This document shows, piece by piece, positions 1-6,600 of a stretch of 9,560 nucleotides of DNA. The notes under the pieces are model-generated. The model saw only the letters and a program-made list of their open reading frames with translations, did no database searches and was not told where the DNA came from. Position 1 is the stretch's first letter, and each line of letters begins with the position of its first letter. Origin of the DNA: JAFDVL01 sp043736395 (lineage in GTDB: Bacteria > Acidobacteriota > Blastocatellia > RBC074); assembly GCA_043736395.1 (NCBI GenBank), contig JAYTCQ010000083.1, positions 1-9,560 on the forward strand, in the 5' to 3' direction. Made by a program: the position numbers and the translations under genes.

Positions 1-614
1 TCTACGCCGATAAAACAGCAATGGGATCCAGCGTAGTCCACGTTGAAGGCAACACCGCCGACATATACGCGTACTCCCTCTAGGGATGATCGTCCACGGA
101 TTCCAGTTCCGTATAAAATCAAATAAAGAGAATCTGAACCTAAGACGTTTGAAGGCAAAAATAAAGGTGAAGGAACGAAGCGTTTTAGAAGGTCATCGTA
201 ACGCGCTACAGGTTCAGAAACCTGTGTTTTGGTTTTCTCGATAAAGCGTAGTGCATTGGCCGCAACGACTCCGGAGCCATCACTGTTGGCGGTGAAAATT
301 CCAGGCTTTATTACGGTAATCAGGACTTCTCCGGAAGAGATTATACCATCTCCATTATTGATCGAAATCGTCGCGATACCTAATTCTGTTCCAATTGGAA
401 TTTGTAGGTTGACCTGTCCAGGCGAAACAAAAAATAATGGCGCAGTCCGTTCTACGCCTTTGCTGTCTTTCACTTTAGCGACAGTTCCTCCTAGTTGTAA
501 GGGTAAAGGAATAGTGGTTGCGAGCAGGGTCGAACTGCTAAACCCAGAACCAAATGCAGCGACGATGCCTTCAGGCGAGACATCAAATCCAGCATAACCG
601 GCGGCATTTACAGC
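1..614 (-). other. TIGR03437 domain of gene B (truncated by window edge)
   Basis: Residues about 764-967 of protein B form the Solibacter-type C-terminal domain. It opens with AVNAAGYAGFDVSPEGIVAAFG and carries the family's central SPGQVNLQIP segment, then PGIFTANSDGSG, then LYGTGIR. The visible part stops just after the HCCF motif; in gene A this motif is followed by DQVNVRIP and about 30 further residues. The role of the domain is unknown; it is usually C-terminal on exported acidobacterial proteins. Confidence 0.85.
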
Positions 615-2903
615 CGTGAGACCAAGAGATGTGGCAGAGGAATTACAGATTCCAGAAAAGATTTGCACACCGTATTGTCCGGCAACTACTAAATCGGGAA
701 CACTGTCTCCGTTCAAGTCATTTATTGATAGATTTCCCGCTTGCGAAGCCATAGCCTCACTAACGAAATTAAATTTTCCAGTGCCTTCGCCAACAAAAAT
801 TGCAAAGCGATTTTGTGCTATTGGAAACTGATTGATTTGGATGGTTAAAAATGTTGCAATTAAATCAATTTTGCCGTCCTGATTAATATCGGTCAAGACA
901 AAATCATTGATTCGGCCCGGGATTGTCATATTCATTCTGGTGCCAAATGTTCCGTTCCCATTTCCAAGCATGACGGTCAGCGTATTCGCATTCGCTTGGG
1001 CAATTATCAAATCCTGTTTGCCATCCAAATTTATGTCATAGGCTTGCAATTGTCCGGGATTAGCTGCAATGCCAATTAACGAAGAAGTGAAGCCGCCAGC
1101 CCCATCGTTTATAAAAAGTGTAAAACCTGCACTGCTTCGATTCCCAATCACAATATCAGTTAAATTATCGCCATTGAAATCTCCAGAAGTAAGAGTTTGA
1201 GGGTCGAGCCCCGTGGAGAGGTTGAGAGCTGGCGCGAATTGATTGTTACGGATATTTTTCAAAATCGTAACAGTATGATTGTCGCTATTAGTAATTACGA
1301 GATCGAGAAATCCGTCAGAATTCAAATCAACAGCTTTGATCGCACTTGGGCTTTGACCTAAGGAGATAGTTCGCACATCAGTCTCAGCAAAACCCCCTGT
1401 AGAATTGCCATAAAGTATCGTCAAAGTGCGATTCGAGAATGAACCGCCAGACGGAACATAATTACCAATGATGCCGATGTCAGCGTCCCCATCTTTATTC
1501 AGATCGGCGATGATTGCCGCCGTATTTTGAAAGGCTAATTTATACTTTGATCCATCAATTGCGGTGGGAGTTTTGTATTCTCCATTGCCACGACCTTCAA
1601 AGATATAATTAGTCGAACCGATGGTAAGAATATCTGGAATTAAGTCTTTGTTGAGGTTTCCAGTAACAAACTTTCCGCCAAATGATCCAGGGGATTCCGA
1701 AGCTACGAATTGTGCAGCAGTCACCTTTCCGTTGGCCTCGCCAAACGCGAAATCAATTCCATTAGTGTCCTGGATTAAGAAATCTTGAAATCCATCTTTA
1801 TTGAAATCTGTTACAAAAAGAGACTGGGGTGAGACACCAACCATGTATAAAAGTACTGAAGGAAAATTTCCAGAGCCATCACCCAAATAAATTCCGAAAT
1901 TTGACAGGTAGCCTGAATTACTCGACGAGTTTTGCGTAAAGGCAAAATCCAGCTTTCCATCTTTATTGAAATCACCTGGCACTATTCCAGTGAAGCCACG
2001 AGTAAAGAGTAATTTCGTTGTGGTGAATCCTCCATTGCCATTATTTAAAAGGATTGAGGTGGCTGCATTAGTGGGAGTTGTAACAATAATGTCTGTTTTT
2101 TGATCTCCGTTAAAATCGCCAAAGATTACTTGCCCGGGAGGGAACGCAACATTAATTACGGCAGGTGTCGAAAATTTTCCATCACCTTGGTTAGAAAAAA
2201 TATAGAAATTATTTTCGCCGTTGACCGAACCTCCAACCAATTCAGGTTTGCCGTCGCCATTTAAATCTGATGTGGCGAACAAGGTGATTTGAGAGCCAAG
2301 CAATTGTACTTTGGGCACAGAAAGACTGCCATCAGCTGACGCCAGTAATACATACAAGCTTGTGTTAGAAAACATTACATCGGAACGTCCATCTCCATTT
2401 ACGTCAGCGATCGCAATTGCTGATGAAGGGGCCGGAGAAGGGAATTCCGAATTCAATGGATAATCTCTGGCAGCACCAAATCCTGCTTTTCCGTCGCCGA
2501 GCCAAATTTTTATCTGTCCAAGTTGCGTCAAGCACATGTCAACATTTCCGTCGCCATTAAAGTCAGCAGTTCTCAGTAACTGTTCATTGTAGAAAGAAGG
2601 AACATAGTCCAAGGTAATTGCGCTGGAGACGGCAAATTCGCCACGTCCGTTTCCGAGATAAATTTCGATAATACGCCGGAAGTTGTTTTGAATGGGATTA
2701 GTAATTTGTAAATTTGCAAAATCCTGATTCCCGTCCTTATTGAAATCGGCAACGACGACTTGCTTGGGAGTATCAATAGTCTCAATGAACTTGCTCACCT
2801 TAAATCGAAAGCCTCGGTTGGAGCAGGCTGACTGAGCCTCGAGTGGAATTGAATTTATGCAAAAAAAACCAAACACTAAAATCAGAAGACTTAAATTTTT
2901 CAT
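1..2903 (-). CDS. Gene B: secreted FG-GAP/VCBS-repeat protein with TIGR03437 C-terminus (3' end outside window)
   Basis: This frame stays open for 967 codons from the ATG at 2903-2901 to the left edge. It starts with a Sec signal peptide (MKNLSLLILVFGFF, then polar residues; cleavage near residue 23 or 26). Fourteen FG-GAP units of the type DFNGDGxxD follow, with first acidic positions near residues 53, 114, 167, 213, 263, 311, 366, 416, 467, 526, 575, 623, 672 and 729, about 52 residues apart. Such units bind calcium and form beta-propeller blades in integrin-like folds; fourteen suggests two seven-bladed propellers. Residues about 764-967 match TIGR03437 (SPGQVNLQIP, PGIFTANSDGSG, LYGTGIR, AGSHCCF). 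Against the end of gene A, about 36 residues are missing, giving roughly 1003 in total. The ribosome-binding site is weak (GAG four bases before the ATG). An out-of-frame ATG overlaps the start at 2907-2905. No catalytic motif is seen; surface binding is inferred. Family is clear, function is not. Confidence 0.93.
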   Translation of the reverse strand, partial: MKNLSLLILVFGFFCINSIPLEAQSACSNRGFRFKVSKFIETIDTPKQVVVADFNKDGNQDFANLQITNPIQNNFRRIIEIYLGNGRGEFAVSSAITLDYVPSFYNEQLLRTADFNGDGNVDMCLTQLGQIKIWLGDGKAGFGAARDYPLNSEFPSPAPSSAIAIADVNGDGRSDVMFSNTSLYVLLASADGSLSVPKVQLLGSQITLFATSDLNGDGKPELVGGSVNGENNFYIFSNQGDGKFSTPAVINVAFPPGQVIFGDFNGDQKTDIIVTTPTNAATSILLNNGNGGFTTTKLLFTRGFTGIVPGDFNKDGKLDFAFTQNSSSNSGYLSNFGIYLGDGSGNFPSVLLYMVGVSPQSLFVTDFNKDGFQDFLIQDTNGIDFAFGEANGKVTAAQFVASESPGSFGGKFVTGNLNKDLIPDILTIGSTNYIFEGRGNGEYKTPTAIDGSKYKLAFQNTAAIIADLNKDGDADIGIIGNYVPSGGSFSNRTLTILYGNSTGGFAETDVRTISLGQSPSAIKAVDLNSDGFLDLVITNSDNHTVTILKNIRNNQFAPALNLSTGLDPQTLTSGDFNGDNLTDIVIGNRSSAGFTLFINDGAGGFTSSLIGIAANPGQLQAYDINLDGKQDLIIAQANANTLTVMLGNGNGTFGTRMNMTIPGRINDFVLTDINQDGKIDLIATFLTIQINQFPIAQNRFAIFVGEGTGKFNFVSEAMASQAGNLSINDLNGDSVPDLVVAGQYGVQIFSGICNSSATSLGLTAVNAAGYAGFDVSPEGIVAAFGSGFSSSTLLATTIPLPLQLGGTVAKVKDSKGVERTAPLFFVSPGQVNLQIPIGTELGIATISINNGDGIISSGEVLITVIKPGIFTANSDGSGVVAANALRFIEKTKTQVSEPVARYDDLLKRFVPSPLFLPSNVLGSDSLYLILYGTGIRGRSSLEGVRVYVGGVAFNVDYAGSHCCFIGV
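645..2771 (-). repeat. Fourteen FG-GAP/VCBS repeats in protein B
   Basis: Residues about 45-753 contain fourteen copies of a DxNxDGxxD calcium-loop motif. Intervals run from 46 to 61 residues, most of them 48-55. Copy 8 (GNLNKDLIPD, near residue 416) is degenerate at the first acidic position; copies 5, 11 and 14 lack the glycine after the third acidic position. The copies are diverged in sequence, so this is an old protein-level repeat rather than a recent DNA expansion. Confidence 0.9.
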
Positions 2904-2950
2904 ACATCTCGATAAATAAAATCACCAACGTTTTGAAAGATTTGCTGAAG
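2904..2950 (-). other. 47-base gap between genes A and B
   Basis: This short AT-rich gap lies between the TAG stop of gene A and the ATG of gene B. I see no stem-loop with a T-run and no convincing promoter, which fits read-through from A into B as one transcript. The gap ends in a weak GAG ribosome-binding motif next to an ATGTATG double start, of which only the second ATG is in frame with the signal peptide and repeats. Confidence 0.6.
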
Positions 2951-3634
2951 CTATTTCAGTGAAATTTTAGCCGAATTAGTGGGTGTACCGTCTACGATAA
3001 GTCGAAGATCAACTTCACCACGAGCTACTAAAAGTTTTGGAATTCTGACGTTTACCTGATCCAAACCAGCAAAGCAGCAATGCGCACCGCTATAAGTAAC
3101 TGGGGCATCAACACCTGCGATTTCTGCTTTGATGCTCAAGCCTTTGTTTCGAATTCCGGTTCCATACAGTTCGAGGTATACGTCGCCTGCGAGTAAATCA
3201 ATCGGCTTGGGCTTACAGACCTGACCAGGAAGACAGATGGCAGCTTGGTCAAAAAGCTGAGTTGTTCCATTGACATAGATTACTGTAGCCGCAGGCGGGC
3301 CAGCACCGTCTGAGTTCGCAGTGAATAAGCCGGGAGAAGTATTTGTCACGATAATCCTCGTTTGTAGGAATTGAAGATAGGGACGAGGCGAGGCAACGAT
3401 GATTTCGGAAGCGCCGATGGGTAACTCTTCCGGAATTTGAAGATTTATCTGACCTGGAGAAACATATAGCAATTTAGCTTGAATCCCACCCACGTTGACA
3501 TTGAGTCCCGCAAGTTCTGTTGGGAGTGGAAGTGAGGTTGCAGCCGCTGCAATATCAGTCATGTCAATTCCAAAAATCGAGACCAAAGATCCTCTTGCAA
3601 TCTCTCCGACTTTATATGAAGCTGAGGGCACTGC
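2951..3634 (-). other. TIGR03437 domain of gene A
   Basis: Residues about 1790-2016 start with VPSASYKVGEIARGSLVSIF. They contain LLYVSPGQINLQIP, PGLFTANSDGAGPPAA, LYGTGIR and HCCFAGLDQVNVRIP, matching the conserved order of this acidobacterial C-terminal family. Relative to gene B it carries an extra cysteine pair in AAICLPGQVCKPKP. The closeness to the end of protein B supports a common origin of the two C-termini. Confidence 0.9.
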
Positions 3635-6600
3635 GACAATAATTTTTGTTGCCTCAAAATCAACTTTTTGTTCATTAGTTAAACTAACAACCCCTGCCAC
3701 TGCGGGAGCGAATTGATAACCTGATGTCTCGGGACGTATTTCATAATCAGTGCCTGTGGGTAAACCTGCGAATTCGTAATTTCCAAAACTATCAGTTTTT
3801 GTAGTTGCGGATTTCGCACCAGAGAGTTTGACAGTTAAGTTTGGAATAACCCGACTATTATTATTCAACTTAATTGTTCCAAAAATGGAGGGAGAAGCTG
3901 TTGATCCGCACCGATTCAATAAAACTGTAACATTGTATAAGTTGTAGTTTGTACTGAATTGGCGAGGTTCAACTATGTCGTCCTTGCCATCTTGATTGAT
4001 GTCAGCAACTACGGAGCTATTGCTAGAATAAGTATTGATTGGTGAAGGTATGGTAGTTTTAGTGGGAAATTTTCCGGCTCCGTCACCTGAAAGAAACATA
4101 CCTTGTATTCCAATGATGGCGATCAAATCTTGACGCGCGTCACCATTGAAGTCGCCGGAGATGAGACGATTTATGTTCCCTTCTATAGGAGTATAGGTTG
4201 CAATCCCAAATTTACCATTTGCCTGACCAGGAATAAGCGCTATTGCTGGAACGTAGGATGTATCAATGCGAAAAACACTCATTGCAATATCAAGATAGCC
4301 ATCACTGTTGAAATCCCCAGTCGCAACTGATTGACTATTACTGATTTGTCCACTGGCCACAAAATTGGAATTAATTGGCGCGCTGAAACTTCCAATTCCA
4401 TCACCTGGATACACACTGATTTCGGAGGAAGTTCCATTGTTTCCCGTAGTAATAAGATCAACAATGCCATCGCCAGTTACGTCAGAGACCGCATAGAGAT
4501 TTGATGTGTTCAATTTGATAAAATATGGCTCATCAAAACTGGTACCGTTTTTACTTAGGGCAATCTTGATACCCGACGAACTGTCAATATTACTTGCCCC
4601 CCCCACCATTAAATCAAGGTATCCATCATTGTTTAGATCAAAAGCTTGAAGTTGGAGAATTCCATAGGACGGATCCATATTAATATTAACTGAAGTTCTC
4701 GAAAACTTTCCTGTACCATCATTCAGATAAAGAACGACACTATGAGAGGAATGATCTGTGAGCAATATGTCGTTCTTATTATCCTTGTTGAAATCTTTGC
4801 CTGCAATGAGGCTAAATCCAGTGGAATTAGCATAATCAAGTTGCAATTTTGAGCCTGGACTGAAATTACCTGTTCCATCTCCAAATAAGATTTTCAATGT
4901 TCGATCATAGGTATTCGTTTGTTGGAAATAGCCAGCTTCAACCACAATCAGATCAAGGTTCTTATCGCCATTCATCTCAGCCACAAAAGTACTGGTGACT
5001 TGACCTTCTGTACTATATTCACGTTGCCTAAATGTGGGCGTATCACAGATCGAGTCTCCTCGTTGAAAAACAGCAAAATTTTGTCCAGCAACACTTATGT
5101 ATCCACGACGGGTGATGGTGGAAGGCGCAACCGTATAAGTGATTGTTCCATTGCCAATTCCGATCGCCCCACTGGTGATTTTTAGCCAACTGGCAGATTC
5201 AGTACTAACTGTCGCAGTCCACGGACAGCGAGCTGTTCCCAGCACTGAAATCGTATTGCCTCCACCCGCCAGCATAAAATCCTGCGAAGTTGGATACAGT
5301 GTATAAGCGCAAACGGTGCCAGTGAAATTCGCTGTCTGATCGGCAATCAGGTTTGTAAAAGCTGTAAATGGCGGCTCGAATGAATAATTTGTCTTCGTTG
5401 CAGTGAGCGAATAGTTTCCATTCAAAGCCAATTCATTAAGCTGGTAATTACCATCCACGTCAGTCGTAGCAGTTGTCGTTGCTCCTCCAGTGACGGAAAT
5501 TTTTACGCCTTGCACGCCAGCGCCTGTGCTGTCGGTGACTCGTCCGATAATGGAAGGTAAGGTTGAAATAGTGGTTTCTAAAGTTGACGAATTGTTCGCT
5601 GGAGTCGAATCAGGGTCAGACGAAGTTACAGAAACAGTATGATTGATTTTCCCTGCTGTAGTAGGTTTGACCTTGATGACAGCGTTGATTTTCTCATTCA
5701 GTGTCATATCGCCTAAATCGCAACTAATAGTTCCCGCAGTATTAATACAAGAACCTTTGGCGGGCGTCGCTGAAACGAAGCTGAGTCCCGTCGGTAAAAT
5801 ATCTTTGAGCTTCACGGCAGTCGCTGGAGACGGCCCGTTATTCGTGACAGTCACAGTATAGGTCTGCTCGTTATTGATCATCACCGGATTTCGGGCTTGT
5901 GTTTGCGAAACGCTGACATCGGCTTCAATGCCTAATCGGATGAACACTCCTTCATTACTTCCTTTATTTTGTGCCTGGAATGGATTCACCAAAGGAAATG
6001 TCTGAGACCCTGTGTACCCGACGACGTATGCTTGATTTAAGGAGTCAACCGCGATTCCATAAGGAAGATCAAAACTGTTTCCTCCAATCGTCGTTGAGTA
6101 AGGCGACGCTGTTTTGGCTGGACTAAGTTTAATGACAAAGATTTCGTTAGAAGAGAATTGAATTGGATTCAGTGGTAGCGTTGGGTCAATTAATGGAAAA
6201 TCAGTTGAGACTGTTGTCCCAGTCGCATAAATATTTTCGCTCGCGTCAACTGCGATGCTGATAAGCTGATCCGTGTTGGAGCCGCCGTAATAGGTAGAGA
6301 ATTCTAATGCCGACCCATCGCTTTTTAGCTTTGATACGAAGCCATCAGTTCCGCCACGCGTATTTTGGAAATCGGCATTCGCAGTCGTGGGGAAATTCGT
6401 TGAATTTGTGTATCCGCCAATGTAAAGGCTCCCACTTTTTCCAAGTGCCAAATCCGTACTGACATCGCTGCTGCGACCTCCTAAATAGGTAGACCAGATT
6501 AAGGCCGTACCCGTCGCGTTGAGCTTGGTAACAAAGGCATCTGTCAAGCCCCCAAGCGTGGGTTGCATTGGAGTGACAACTGGGAAATTTTGAGAATTCG

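Noticed and set aside
229..831. Plus-strand open frames at 229-597 and 616-831
   Set aside because: They lie opposite the TIGR03437 and last FG-GAP part of gene B, with no recognisable domain; shadows of the minus-strand gene.
2573..2785. Minus-strand 70-codon open frame
   Set aside because: It is out of frame with gene B, whose FG-GAP motifs at residues 53 and 114 are encoded over the same bases.
2818..2903. Protein B as a lipoprotein (Cys15 or Cys27 as lipid anchor)
   Set aside because: GFFC and QSAC do not fit the lipobox, which needs L, V or I three residues before the cysteine.
2904..2950. Transcription terminator between A and B
   Set aside because: No stem-loop followed by a T-run could be found in the 47 bases.
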